64,000 nt of DNA from Virgisporangium ochraceum (lineage in GTDB: Bacteria; Actinomycetota; Actinomycetes; Mycobacteriales; Micromonosporaceae): contig NZ_BOPH01000081.1 in the NCBI RefSeq assembly GCF_016863655.1, positions 56,132 to 120,131 of the forward strand. The letters run 5' to 3'. A model generated the notes under the pieces. The model was not told the origin of the DNA. It ran no database searches and saw only the letters and a program-made list of their open reading frames with translations. Below, piece by piece: positions 1 to 8,687 of the stretch. Made by a program: the position numbers and the translations under genes. The first letter of the stretch is position 1. Each line of letters begins with the position of its first letter.

Positions 1-762
1 CGCGCGGGCGGCGAGGGCCGACGCGAGCGCCGGGTCACCGTCGCCGGCGCGGAAGGGCGCGCTGTACCCGGTCACGTGGGACCCGGCGACGGCACCGACG
101 TCGACGGCGCCGGCCCGCCCGGAGTGCGCCAGGAGCACGAGCCGGCGGCCGTGGGCGGCGGCCGTGCCGAGGACGGCGCGCGAGGTCGCCACCGGCGGCG
201 TCGTCCGTGGGGCGGGTGCCCGCCGACCGTCGGTCGTCGTGGTCGCGGCGACGACGGCGAACCGCAGCTCGTGTGACCGGATGCGGGGCTCGCGGCCGAC
301 CAGCTCGCCGACCGGGTCGGCCCGGGGCCGGTCGCCGAAGAGCTCGGCCAGCGCGCCGTCGACGCCGGGCGCGCGGAGCAGGGTCGCCAGGCGGTCGGCG
401 CACGCCCGCACCGCGTCGTCGGCGGCCCGGTCGAGCGGCGCTCCGTCGTCGAGGACCCACAGGTAGGCGACGGGCGCGCGGCCGTCGCGGACGGGGACGC
501 AGGTGCGGGCCGACATGCCGAGGTCGGCGTTCGCCGGCAGCCGGACGGGTCCGGTCGCGGTGTCGACGCCGTGGCCGCGCTGGTAGGCGAGCACCGCCTC
601 GGGGACCCGGCGGGACAGGATGGCCTGGACGCGGACCGGGTCGACGTCGGCGCCCTGCGTGCTGTAGCCGATCAGCGTTCCGTCCGGGTCGTCGAGGCTC
701 ACCGAGCGGCCGAGCGTAGCGGCCAGCCCGTCCAGCTCGCGCTGCACGTCGCCGGGCTCCAT
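1..762 (-). CDS. PucR/CdaR-type transcriptional regulator, N-terminal part
   Basis: The reading frame is open from an ATG at 762 to the window edge, so 254 residues are visible and the C-terminus is missing. The first 125 or so residues form a GAF-like sensor fold (LDDPDGTLIGYS, then ARTCVPVRDG and VAYLWVLDD). After it comes a region like the middle domain of PucR-family activators. In the family the DNA-binding helix-turn-helix is C-terminal, so here it would lie outside the window. It is divergent from the PLP enzyme at 875 across about 110 bp, which suggests it controls that gene. Family assignment is by overall look, not by a visible DNA-binding domain. Confidence 0.7.
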   Translation of the reverse strand, partial: MEPGDVQRELDGLAATLGRSVSLDDPDGTLIGYSTQGADVDPVRVQAILSRRVPEAVLAYQRGHGVDTATGPVRLPANADLGMSARTCVPVRDGRAPVAYLWVLDDGAPLDRAADDAVRACADRLATLLRAPGVDGALAELFGDRPRADPVGELVGREPRIRSHELRFAVVAATTTTDGRRAPAPRTTPPVATSRAVLGTAAAHGRRLVLLAHSGRAGAVDVGAVAGSHVTGYSAPFRAGDGDPALASALAARA

Positions 763-874
763 CCGTCAAATGTAGGAGACCGGCGGGCGAATTGCGGTCA
801 CCGCTCCGAAGACGCGCAGGTGGCACCGCTCCTACCGTCATCGGTACCGACCGCGTCCCAGGAGGGCAGCACCC

Positions 875-2209
875 GTGACCGACACCCTCGCCCCGCGTCC
901 GTGGCTGCCCGGCCCGGTCGCCGACCGGATCACCTCGATCGTCACCGACCTGCAGACCCGGGACGCGGCGGGCGTCGCGGACCTCCTGTCGGACCTGATC
1001 GTGGACAACCAGCGCATCCACGACGAGGAGTGCCTCAATCTCAACCCGGCGACCAACCGCATGAACCCACGCGCGGAGAACATGCTGGCGGCCCGGCTGG
1101 GGTCCCGCGCGTCCCTGGGCTACCCGGGCGAGAAGTACGAGACGGGTCTGGAGGCCATCGAGCACATCGAGGTCGTCGCGGCCGCGCTGGCGGCGCGGGT
1201 GTTCCACGCCGACCACGCCGAGGTGCGGGTCGGGTCCGGCGCCCTGGCGAACCTGTACGCGTTCATGGCGTGCTGCGAACCCGGCGACCCGGTGATCGCC
1301 CCACCGGCGACCATCGGGGGCCACGTCACGCACCACGCCGCCGGCGCCGCCGGTCTCTACGGGGTGACCACCGTCGCCGCACCGGTCGACCCCACCGGGT
1401 ACACGGTCGACGTCGACGCCCTGGCCGACCTCGCGCGCGCGGTCCGCCCGAAGCTCATCACGATCGGTGGCAGCCTCAACCTCGTTCCGCACCCCGTCGC
1501 GGCCATCCGGGAGATCGCCGACTCGGTCGGCGCGAAGGTCCTCTTCGACGCCGCGCACCTGTGCGGCGTCATCGCCGGCGGCGCCTGGCCGAACCCGCTC
1601 GACGAGGGCGCGCACCTGATGTCCATGAGCACCTACAAGAGCCTGGGCGGTCCCGCCGGTGGTCTGCTCCTGTCCAACGACGCCGAACTGGCCGAGCGCA
1701 TCGAGGCCATCGCCTATCCGGGGCTCACCGCGAACTTCGACGCGGGCAGGACCGCGGCCCTGGCGCAGACGATGCTCGACTGGACCGTCGCCGGCAAGGC
1801 CTACGCCGACGCGATGGTGCGCACCGCCGACGCCCTCGCCGACCGGCTCACCGCCGCCGGCATCCCGGTGTTCCGGCCCGGCGGGGTCGCGACCCGGTCG
1901 CACCAGTTCGCCGTGGAGGCCGCGGCGTTCGGCGGCGGCCAGACCGCCGCGGCCCGCCTGCGCCGGGCGAACCTGCTCACCTGCGGCATCGGCCTGCCCG
2001 TCGCGCCGGTGCCGGGCGACCTGAACGGGCTGCGCATCGGCACACCGGAACTGGCCCGGCTGGGCATGACGGTCGCCGACATGCCGACGCTCGCGTCGTT
2101 CGTCGCCCGGGCGTTGACCGGCCCTCCGGAGGCCGTCGCCGCGGAGGTGACCGCGTGGCGCCGACCGTTCCGCGACATCCACTACACCACCGACCGGCCC
2201 ACCGCGTAG
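875..2209 (+). CDS. Serine hydroxymethyltransferase-like PLP enzyme
   Basis: A 444-residue fold-type I PLP protein that resembles the GlyA family over its whole length. Lys255 in the motif STYKSLGGPAGG is the likely Schiff-base lysine, matching the THKTLRGPRGG motif of true SHMT; FDAAHLCG earlier in the protein is the usual PLP-ring aspartate region. The changed lysine motif means it may act on another amino acid (aldolase, alpha-methylserine transfer or side-chain cleavage) rather than be the housekeeping GlyA. The GTG start follows an AGGAGG site. A PucR-like regulator gene is divergent from it. Reaction and substrate are inferred. Confidence 0.8.
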   Translation: MTDTLAPRPWLPGPVADRITSIVTDLQTRDAAGVADLLSDLIVDNQRIHDEECLNLNPATNRMNPRAENMLAARLGSRASLGYPGEKYETGLEAIEHIEVVAAALAARVFHADHAEVRVGSGALANLYAFMACCEPGDPVIAPPATIGGHVTHHAAGAAGLYGVTTVAAPVDPTGYTVDVDALADLARAVRPKLITIGGSLNLVPHPVAAIREIADSVGAKVLFDAAHLCGVIAGGAWPNPLDEGAHLMSMSTYKSLGGPAGGLLLSNDAELAERIEAIAYPGLTANFDAGRTAALAQTMLDWTVAGKAYADAMVRTADALADRLTAAGIPVFRPGGVATRSHQFAVEAAAFGGGQTAAARLRRANLLTCGIGLPVAPVPGDLNGLRIGTPELARLGMTVADMPTLASFVARALTGPPEAVAAEVTAWRRPFRDIHYTTDRPTA

Positions 2210-2222
2210 ACGGTCGGTCCGG

Positions 2223-2309
2223 GTGGCCGGCGCGGACCAGGCCGTGCTCGTAGGCGTAGATCACCGCCTGCACCCGGTCGCGGAGCGACAGCTTGGTCAG
2301 GATCAGCAC
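2223..2309 (-). pseudogene. LuxR-type response regulator, C-terminal fragment
   Basis: On the minus strand this stretch reads LILTKLSLRDRVQAVIYAYE and then HGLV, which is the last recognition helix and tail of a NarL/LuxR-type response regulator. Everything upstream is missing: homology stops at about 2309, and on the other strand an FtsX permease fragment begins at 2310. The frame has no stop at the normal end and runs on antisense into the PLP gene. It is a decayed remnant left by a deletion. Confidence 0.7.
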
Positions 2310-2736
2310 CCGGACGCGCTCGCCGCGCGGGAGGCCACCGACGAGGTGTTCACGGGGCTGATGCTCGGCCTCGGCGCGGTGGCGCTCCTGGTCGGTGGCG
2401 TCGGTGTGGCCAACACGATGGTCATCTCGGTGCTCGAACGCCGGGCGGAGATCGGCCTGCGCCGGTCGCTGGGTGCCACGCGCGGCCAGGTCCGTGGGCA
2501 GTTCCTGGCCGAGTCGCTGCTGCTGTCGGCGCTGGGCGGGGCCGGCGGCATGGTGACCGGGGTGGCGGTGACCGCGATGTACCCGCTCACCCGGGAATGG
2601 CTGACCGTGGTGCCCGCGTGGGCGACCGCCGGTGGTGTGCTGGCCACACTGGTGATCGGCGCGATGGCCGGCCTCTACCCGGCGATCCGCGCGGCCCGGC
2701 TCGCGCCGACCGAGGCGCTCGCCACGCCGTGGGCCG
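2310..2736 (+). pseudogene. MacB/FtsX-type ABC permease, C-terminal fragment
   Basis: The frame reads from PDALAAREATDE through LLVGGVGVANTMVISVLERR, RAEIGLRRSLGATR and GLYPAIRAARLAPTEALA. This is the last three-transmembrane FtsX domain of a MacB-like efflux permease. The first two thirds of the protein and the partner ATPase are absent, and no start or ribosome site precedes it. Its left edge abuts a LuxR-regulator fragment on the opposite strand, so one deletion seems to have removed the 5' halves of two divergent genes. The original stop codon is not clear; the frame runs into the 3' end of the molybdoenzyme gene. Confidence 0.75.
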
Positions 2737-2780
2737 TCATCGTGCGAGCCCCGCGTGGGAGGTCATCGCGCGAGCCCCGC
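2736..2780. repeat. 19-bp near-direct repeat at the molybdoenzyme 3' end
   Basis: GTCATCGTGCGAGCCCCGC (2736-2754) is repeated as GTCATCGCGCGAGCCCCGC (2762-2780) with one mismatch and 26 bp from start to start. The second copy encodes the final residues and stop of the molybdoenzyme gene on the minus strand. The first copy is out of frame with it, so it looks like a small duplication at the join with the permease fragment. Confidence 0.75.
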
Positions 2781-5018
2781 CGGTGGGTCGAAGACGGTGA
2801 CCGGGGGTGGCGTCGCGGTGTACCGCTCGACCTGGACGCGGGCGTGCTGGCCGGCGCAGCCCTGCGACAGCCGGGAGGTGGGGATGTCGGCGGTCAGCAC
2901 GTTCGGGTTGCCGTGGACGCACAGCACGCCGTCCGGGGTGTCGACGGGGTCGAACCAGGCGCCGGTGGCCAGCTGCACCACGCCGGGTCGGATCCCGTCG
3001 GTGAGGACCGCGCCGGCGAGGCAGGCACCGCGGTCGTTGAAGACGCGCACCACGTCGCCGGCGGCGATGCCGCGGGCGGCCGCGTCGTCCGGGTGCAGCG
3101 ACAGCGGCTCGCGACCGTCCACTTTGGACGCCCGGCTCACAGGTCCGACGTCGAGCTGGCTGTGGAGGCGGGTGGAGGGCTGGTTGGCGATGAGGTGCAT
3201 CGGGTACCTCCGGTCGGCCGGCTCCGGTTCCAGCCACGCCGGGTGGCCGGGGCAGTCGTCGTAGCCGAAGCCGGCGACGGTCTCGGAGGCGAGCTCGATG
3301 CGTCCACTCGGGGTCTTCAACGGCGACCGGTCGGGATCGGCGCGGAACCGATCGAACAACGTGAAGTCGCTCGGGCCGGTGGGCAGTTCGTGCCCGCCGG
3401 CGGCCCAGAAGTCGGCGAAGGTGGGCGCGTCGTCGGCGCGCCACCGGTCGTAGAGGTGCTCCAGCCACTGCCGGGCGGTGCGTCCCTCGGTGAACCGGTC
3501 GGCGAAGCCGAGCCGGTCGGCGAGCCCGGCGAGGATGTGGTGGTCGTCGCGGGCCTCGCCGTACGGCTCGACGGCGCGGTGCATCGCGATGAGGTGGGTG
3601 TCGCGGCGTCCGCCGCCGACGTCCTCGCGTTCCAGCGGCAGTGTCGTGGGGAGCACGATGTCGGCGTGCCGGGCGGTGGCCGTCCAGTGCGGCTCGTGCA
3701 CGACGACGGTGTCGGGACGACCGAACGCGGTGCGCAGCCGCGCCAGGTCCTGGTGGTGGTGGAACGGGTTGCCGCCGGCCCAGTACACGAGCCGGATGTC
3801 GGGGTAGGTCAGCGATCGGCCGTTGTAGTCGTAGGTGGCGCCGGGGTGCAGGAGCAGGTCGGCGATGCGGGCCACCGGGATGAACGTGCGGACGGGGTTG
3901 GTGCCCTGCGGCAGGTACGGCAGCCGGACGGTCGGGCCGTTGTCGCCGACGTCGCCCATCGACCCGTACCCGTGCCCGAACCCGCCGCCGGGCAGCCCGA
4001 TCTGGCCGAGCATCGCGGCGAGCAGGAGCCCGGCCCAGACCGGCTGCTCGCCGTGGCGGATGCGCTGCAACGACCAGGTGACGGTCACCAGCGTGCGGCG
4101 GGCCGCCATCCGCCGGGCCAGCGCCCGGATGTCGTCGGCCGGGATGCCGCAGACGCGCGCGGCCCAGTCGGCGTCGTACCGGCCGTCGACGAGGTACCGC
4201 GCGACGGTGTCGAAGCCGACGCAGTACCGGTCGAGGAACGCCCTGTCGTGCAGGCCCCCGACGAGCAGCGTGTGCGCCAGCCCCAGCATCAGCGCGACGT
4301 CGGTGCCGGGCTCGACGGGGTACCAGGTGGCGGGCACCGTCGCCGGCAGGTCCGTCCGAAGTGGACTGACGAGCGCGACCTCCACGTTCCGCTCGGCCAG
4401 CGCCGTGAGGTGTCCCGGTGTGCCGTGCCGGGTGACCCCGCCGGGCACCACGTGGACGTTCTTGGCCGGGATGCCGCCGAACGCCACGATCAGCTCGGTG
4501 TTCGCGGCGATCGTCGGCCACGACGACGCGCCGCGCAGCACCGTCTCGGCGTCGCCGACGACGTGGGGGAGCAGCACCACCGAGGTGCCGTTGCTGTAGG
4601 AGTTGCGCGACCCGGTGAACCCGCCGAACTGGTTGAGGAACCGGTGCAGCTGGCTCTGGGCGTGGTGGAACCGGCCGGCGCTGGCCCATCCGTATGAGCC
4701 GCCGAAGATGGCCTCGTTGCCGTGCTCCGTGCGCACCCGGTTCAGCTCGGCGGCGAGGAGGTCGAGCACCTCGTCCCAGCCGACCTCGACGAACCCGTCA
4801 CGCCCGCGGCGGTCGGTCGGGCCCGGGCCGTGGTCGAGCCACCCGCGCCGGACCGCGGGCCGCGCGACCCGGGTGCGGTGCCGCAGCCCTTCCACGACGT
4901 TGCCGAGCAGCGGCGACGGCGCCGGGTCGGACGGGTGCGGCACCACCGTGAGGCCGCCGTCCGGGTCGACGCGCACCCCGAAGGCGCCCCAGTGCGAGGT
5001 CGACGGTATGACAGTCAT
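2763..5018 (-). CDS. Molybdopterin oxidoreductase, BisC/TorZ-like
   Basis: A 751-residue DMSO-reductase-family enzyme. The N-terminal part carries IFGGSYGWASAGRFHHAQSQ, typical of biotin/methionine sulfoxide and TMAO reductases, followed by SYSNGTS, in which Ser142 is the expected Mo ligand. No twin-arginine signal and no N-terminal CxxC iron-sulfur motif are seen, so a cytoplasmic BisC-like enzyme is more likely than periplasmic TorA. The C-terminal dinucleotide-binding domain (LANQPSTRLHSQLD) is present. The frame is open further upstream, but the family begins at MTVIPSTSHWG, hence the start at 5018. No redox partner or cofactor chaperone gene lies nearby, and both flanks are gene debris. 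The substrate (biotin or methionine sulfoxide, or an N-oxide) is not fixed by sequence alone. Confidence 0.85.
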   Translation of the reverse strand: MTVIPSTSHWGAFGVRVDPDGGLTVVPHPSDPAPSPLLGNVVEGLRHRTRVARPAVRRGWLDHGPGPTDRRGRDGFVEVGWDEVLDLLAAELNRVRTEHGNEAIFGGSYGWASAGRFHHAQSQLHRFLNQFGGFTGSRNSYSNGTSVVLLPHVVGDAETVLRGASSWPTIAANTELIVAFGGIPAKNVHVVPGGVTRHGTPGHLTALAERNVEVALVSPLRTDLPATVPATWYPVEPGTDVALMLGLAHTLLVGGLHDRAFLDRYCVGFDTVARYLVDGRYDADWAARVCGIPADDIRALARRMAARRTLVTVTWSLQRIRHGEQPVWAGLLLAAMLGQIGLPGGGFGHGYGSMGDVGDNGPTVRLPYLPQGTNPVRTFIPVARIADLLLHPGATYDYNGRSLTYPDIRLVYWAGGNPFHHHQDLARLRTAFGRPDTVVVHEPHWTATARHADIVLPTTLPLEREDVGGGRRDTHLIAMHRAVEPYGEARDDHHILAGLADRLGFADRFTEGRTARQWLEHLYDRWRADDAPTFADFWAAGGHELPTGPSDFTLFDRFRADPDRSPLKTPSGRIELASETVAGFGYDDCPGHPAWLEPEPADRRYPMHLIANQPSTRLHSQLDVGPVSRASKVDGREPLSLHPDDAAARGIAAGDVVRVFNDRGACLAGAVLTDGIRPGVVQLATGAWFDPVDTPDGVLCVHGNPNVLTADIPTSRLSQGCAGQHARVQVERYTATPPPVTVFDPPAGLAR

Positions 5019-5087
5019 GCCTCCACCATCGTCGCTCGGCTCGAGGGCCGCCAGCAGGTTCCCGGTACCGCCTCTATCGTGGCGGAC

Positions 5088-5141
5088 GTGACCGTGCGGG
5101 TGATGGGTGGTCGACGACCACCCGATGTGGCGTGACGGGGG
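5088..5141 (+). pseudogene. Response regulator N-terminus with +1 frameshift
   Basis: From the GTG at 5088 the sequence reads V-T-V-R-V-M. With one extra G (5106) skipped it continues V-V-D-D-H-P-M-W-R-D-G, the first beta strand and acidic pocket of a NarL/LuxR-type response regulator. Homology ends near 5140, where a histidine-kinase C-terminus begins in another frame. The insertion and the truncation both inactivate it. It may be the front end of the regulator whose tail lies at 2223-2309, with the molybdoenzyme gene now between the two pieces. Confidence 0.65.
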
Positions 5142-5399
5142 CACGCGGGTGCCGGCGCGCGGACGTGGATCCTGCTGGAGGACGAGGGCGACGGCGTCCG
5201 CGTCACGGTCCGCGACAACGGGATCGGCGTCGAGCCCGGGCGGCTCGACGACTCGGCCCGCGCGGGACGGCTCGGGGTGCACCAGTCGATCCGGGGCCGG
5301 ATCCGGGACCTCGGCGGCACGACGGGCATCAGGAGCCGCCCCGGAAGGGGGACGGAGGTCGAGCTGTGGGTCCCCCATCGCACACGACCTTCGTCGTGA
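5139..5399 (+). pseudogene. Sensor histidine kinase, C-terminal ATPase fragment
   Basis: About 85 codons encode the last part of a HATPase_c domain: VRVTVRDNGIGVEPGRL contains the DxGxG N/G1 box, then AGRLGVHQSIRGRIRDLGG and GRGTEVELWVP. This is the style of kinases paired with NarL-type regulators. Sensor, dimerisation and N-box regions are absent and there is no start codon. It is joined directly to a response-regulator 5' fragment. Its stop is at 5397-5399, just before the CcdA-type gene on the other strand. Confidence 0.75.
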
Positions 5400-5426
5400 C
5401 CGCGGTGTCCCACCGTCGCGGGTGGG

Positions 5427-6263
5427 TCAGTTCCGTGGTCCGCCGGTGCGGCGGGCGATCGACGCGGTCGTCAGGGCGCCGGCCAGCAGAACGGCGAACA
5501 GCGCGGCGATCCACCGCACGCCCGGCGTCTCGACGGCACGTACCAGCGCCCGTTGCAGGTACTGCGCGCCGGCGATGACCGGGTCGTCGACGTCGCCGCG
5601 CAGTTCGTACCAGCCGTAGTAGGCGACGTAGCCGCCGGCGACGAGCATGACCGCGCCGCCGAGCCGCGACACCGCGGGGCCGAAGCGGCGCAGGCGGGTC
5701 AGCGCGGCCGGGCGGGCCAGGGCGACCGCGAGCGCGGCCGCGCCGACCAGCAGGCCCATGCCGAGCGCGTACGCGACGAACAGCCCCACCCCGTCGAGGA
5801 CCGAACCGGCGCGGAAGCTCGAGGCGACGATCGCGAGGAACGGCGCGATGGTGCACGACAACGACGCGACCGCGTACGCGGCGCCGAACAGCACCATGGA
5901 GCCGGCCGAGCGGCGCACGGTCGGGCCGCGGACCGGCAGCACGAACGACGGCAGGTGCCGGCCGGCGGTCAGCCAGCCGCCGAGCACCACCAGCAGCAGC
6001 CCGAACGCGACCGTGAACCACGGCAGGTACCGGAACAGGGCGCCGGACACCGGTGCGACCGCCGACCCGACGGCGCCGAACACGACCACGAACCCGGCCG
6101 TCATGGCGGCCGTGGCGACCAGCGCCCGCCGCACGGCGACGATCCGGCCGGGACTGTCGTCGCCGAGCACCAGCAGCGTCAGGTACACCGGCAGCAGCGC
6201 GAACCCGCACGGGTTGACCGCCGCGACCAGCCCGGCGGCCAGCGCGAGCCCGAGGTCGGCCAT
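5427..6263 (-). CDS. ccdA: CcdA/DsbD-type thiol-redox membrane protein
   Basis: A 278-residue membrane protein with six hydrophobic segments of CcdA type plus an additional C-terminal one. The two signature cysteines are visible: Cys19 in AVNPCGFALLP and Cys137 in ASLSCTIAPFL. In the family these carry reductant from cytoplasmic thioredoxin across the membrane. The gene overlaps its upstream neighbour, a secreted TlpA-like lipoprotein, by a single base, so the pair forms a unit in which CcdA should keep the extracellular thioredoxin fold reduced. No cytochrome c biogenesis genes are nearby, so a general extracytoplasmic disulfide role is as likely as heme attachment. Confidence 0.85.
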   Translation of the reverse strand: MADLGLALAAGLVAAVNPCGFALLPVYLTLLVLGDDSPGRIVAVRRALVATAAMTAGFVVVFGAVGSAVAPVSGALFRYLPWFTVAFGLLLVVLGGWLTAGRHLPSFVLPVRGPTVRRSAGSMVLFGAAYAVASLSCTIAPFLAIVASSFRAGSVLDGVGLFVAYALGMGLLVGAAALAVALARPAALTRLRRFGPAVSRLGGAVMLVAGGYVAYYGWYELRGDVDDPVIAGAQYLQRALVRAVETPGVRWIAALFAVLLAGALTTASIARRTGGPRN

Positions 6264-6829
6264 CAGGTCAGCGCGGCGGCCCGGCCGGGAAGGGCGTCAC
6301 CGGTCAGGACACCCTTGTGCACGACGGTTCCGCGGCTGTCCAGCAGCACGAACGTGCTCTGCGACGTGACCCCGAACTTCTTCCACACGGTGCCCGCCTC
6401 GTCCGACAGGTGCGGCACCGCGTCGAGCTTCCACTGGGTGATGAACCGGCGCATCGCGTCCTCGTCGTCGAGCCCACCGACACCGACCACGTTCACCTTG
6501 CCGGCCAGCTGCTCGGCGGCGGTCTTCACACCCTTGGCCTGACCGGCGCACGTCGGGCACCACGGCGCCCAGAACCACAGCACGGTCGGCTTTCCCGCCA
6601 GCGTGGCACCGTCGAACGCCGCACCGCCCACGGTCCGGGCGGTGAACGCCAACGTCGACGGCACGGCGGCACCGGAGGCGGGGGTGGAGGCGGCGCCCGT
6701 CGTCGACGACGCGGCCACCGGCCCAGCGGCGTCGGTGGGGGCGGGATCCGCGCAGCCGGCCGCACCGGCGAGCACCGCGACCGCGGTGATCGCGGCGACG
6801 AGGGACACGACGAGACGTCGGAGGGTCAC
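6263..6829 (-). CDS. TlpA/DsbE-like thioredoxin lipoprotein
   Basis: A 188-residue exported protein. Residues 6-26 form a lipoprotein signal ending AGAAG-Cys26, then a Ser/Thr/Ala-rich spacer. From about residue 58 there is a thioredoxin fold with the active site WAPWCPTC (Cys91, Cys94) and the cis-proline region near TSQSTFVLL. It resembles mycobacterial MPT53/DsbE-type proteins, which act in oxidative folding outside the cell. The ccdA-type gene follows with a one-base overlap and probably supplies electrons. The role is inferred from family and pairing. Confidence 0.85.
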   Translation of the reverse strand: MTLRRLVVSLVAAITAVAVLAGAAGCADPAPTDAAGPVAASSTTGAASTPASGAAVPSTLAFTARTVGGAAFDGATLAGKPTVLWFWAPWCPTCAGQAKGVKTAAEQLAGKVNVVGVGGLDDEDAMRRFITQWKLDAVPHLSDEAGTVWKKFGVTSQSTFVLLDSRGTVVHKGVLTGDALPGRAAALT

Positions 6830-7253
6830 GCCGCGACCCTACCGGTCCGCGCCGTCGGCAGATCTTACGAACCGGTGACCGCCGCCCCGACGGCCGCGAG
6901 ACTGTTCACGCAGTGGTGCGCTCGTCGGCCGGCTGCCCGGCGGTTATGGCGGCAGTGATCGTGGGAGAGAAGGTGCGGTGGTTCCAGCATTTCTCTCCCC
7001 GGCCCCGACGCCCGGCCTGATCTTGGACTTCCAGACATGCCATGACGTGTAGGGGAGTCCACGATCGCCAGGGCTTCGCGCGTTCGACGGCCGATCCCGA
7101 CGTGGCGGCGCAGCCTCACGGACAGCGCCGAACACAACGGGCACCCCCAACCCACCGGGTGAACAGTTGCTCATCCAGAGAGGTTGATCTCTGGGTAGCG
7201 GCCGCGATGGCGGCCCCCGAACGGTTCACGGTCCGTAACGCCGTTGCGCCGGT
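6830..7253. other. Gene-poor stretch with a possible transposase remnant
   Basis: No convincing gene is seen here. On the minus strand, 6944-7174 is open for 76 codons and contains SPGDRGLPYTSWHVWK, which loosely recalls the helix-turn-helix linker of IS630-type transposases. It lacks any catalytic DDE region and no terminal inverted repeats are visible. The rest looks non-coding and should hold the promoter of the thioredoxin lipoprotein gene. The transposase idea is weak. Confidence 0.3.
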
Positions 7254-8687
7254 TCACCGGGGCAGGGCCTTCTTGTCCGGCTTGCCGTTCGGGGTGACCG
7301 GCACCCGGTCGATCAGCCGGACGGTGTGGGGAACCGCCGCCGGGCCGAGGGCCGCGCCGACCAGGGTGCGCAGCCGGTCCGGGTCGGGGGTGTGTCCGGT
7401 GGCGGGCACGAGGAAGGCGTGGACGGCCTCGCCGGTGGCGTCGTCGGGCCGGCCGACGACGTACGCCTCCGCGACGGCCGGGTCGCCGCCGAGGATCCGC
7501 TCGACCGGGCCGGCGTAGACCACCTCGGCGTTGACGATGATGATGTCGCGGATGCGCCCGTCCAGGTACAGGTAGCCGCGCTCGTCGAGGCGGGCGAGGT
7601 CGCGGGTGCGGACCCAGCCGGCGTCGAACACCTCTGCCGTCCCGTCCGGGTCGGCCCAGTACCCGCTGGCCTGCGACGGGGTCCGGACGTACAGCTCGCC
7701 CTCGGCGGCGGGTCGGCCGGCGGCGTCGCGGATCGACAGGTCGGTCACCGCGGGTGCGCGGCCGACGGAGGCGCGCAGGCGCGGGTCGGCCGCCAGTTCG
7801 GCCGGCGTGACCATGGCGATCATGCCGGTCTCGGTCTGGCCGTAGCCGTGGAAGACCACCGGTCCGAGCACGTCCAGGGCCTCCGTCAGGCGGCCCGGTT
7901 CGAGCGGGGAACCGGAGACCAGCAGGGCCCGCAGGCTGCTCAGGTCGGCGGGCCGGGAGCGCTGGTCGCGCACGAGCTGGTGCAGCTTCCCGACGGTGAC
8001 GACGCTCGCGGTCGCCCGGTGCCGGGTGACCATGTCGGGAAGGCCCGGCGGGCGCGCGGCGACCAGCGTGCCGCCGGCGGCCAGGGTCAGCACGGCGTAC
8101 TCGAGCATCACCAGGCTGTTCAGCGACCCGAAGACGAGGTAACGGTCCAGCCGCGCGGCGAGGTCGGCGACGGCCGGCGGCCACCGGTCGGGGTAGGGCG
8201 CCCAGGCGGCGCTCATCGCCGCGTACGTGCGCACGCAGCCCTTCGGCACACCGGTGCTGCCGCTGGTCCAGGTGATCCGGGCGAGGTCGGCCGGGCGGCC
8301 GGCGGCGACCAGCGGCGCGCCGTCGTCGGGGCCGGCGGCCAGGTCGGCGGCGCGGGCGTCGTCGACGAGCGCGGCCCCGGCGGCACCGTCGAGGTCCAGG
8401 AAGGGCCTCTTCTGGGACGGCGTGAGCCCGGGACGCACGCCCGAGACCCGCGCACCGAGCGCGAACGCGGCGATGATCACCGCGAACGCCTCCGGCGACA
8501 CCCCGACCTCCAGCGCGACCCCGGTGCCCGGCCCGACCCCGGCGGCGCGCAGCCCGCCCGCCGCCCGCCGCACCAGCGACGCCATGCCGGCCGCGGTGAC
8601 GACGCGGTCGCCGTCCTCGAACACCGGGCGGTCGTCGCCGGTGGTGAGCAGGTCGAGGACCGGCTGCGGCCAGACCTCAGACGCCAT
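7254..8687 (-). CDS. Acyl/aryl-AMP ligase (ANL superfamily)
   Basis: A 477-residue adenylate-forming enzyme. The phosphate loop TWTSGSTGVPKG, the motif GYGQTETG and the C-terminal catalytic lysine region PNGKPDKKALP are all present. Length fits a stand-alone acyl-CoA or acyl-carrier ligase. It starts inside the 3' end of the flavoprotein gene (8677-8687), so the two are co-translated. Across the divergent promoter lies an ammonia-lyase predicted to make a cinnamate-type acid, which is a natural candidate substrate. No carrier protein is present in the cluster, so CoA is the likelier acceptor. Substrate is inference. Confidence 0.8.
   Translation of the reverse strand: MASEVWPQPVLDLLTTGDDRPVFEDGDRVVTAAGMASLVRRAAGGLRAAGVGPGTGVALEVGVSPEAFAVIIAAFALGARVSGVRPGLTPSQKRPFLDLDGAAGAALVDDARAADLAAGPDDGAPLVAAGRPADLARITWTSGSTGVPKGCVRTYAAMSAAWAPYPDRWPPAVADLAARLDRYLVFGSLNSLVMLEYAVLTLAAGGTLVAARPPGLPDMVTRHRATASVVTVGKLHQLVRDQRSRPADLSSLRALLVSGSPLEPGRLTEALDVLGPVVFHGYGQTETGMIAMVTPAELAADPRLRASVGRAPAVTDLSIRDAAGRPAAEGELYVRTPSQASGYWADPDGTAEVFDAGWVRTRDLARLDERGYLYLDGRIRDIIIVNAEVVYAGPVERILGGDPAVAEAYVVGRPDDATGEAVHAFLVPATGHTPDPDRLRTLVGAALGPAAVPHTVRLIDRVPVTPNGKPDKKALPR

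Noticed and set aside
35..2253. Very long open frames on the strand opposite the PLP enzyme gene (and similar ones opposite most other genes)
   Set aside because: They are Arg/Gly/Pro-rich, show no domain, and follow from the high GC third-position bias of the true gene on the other strand.
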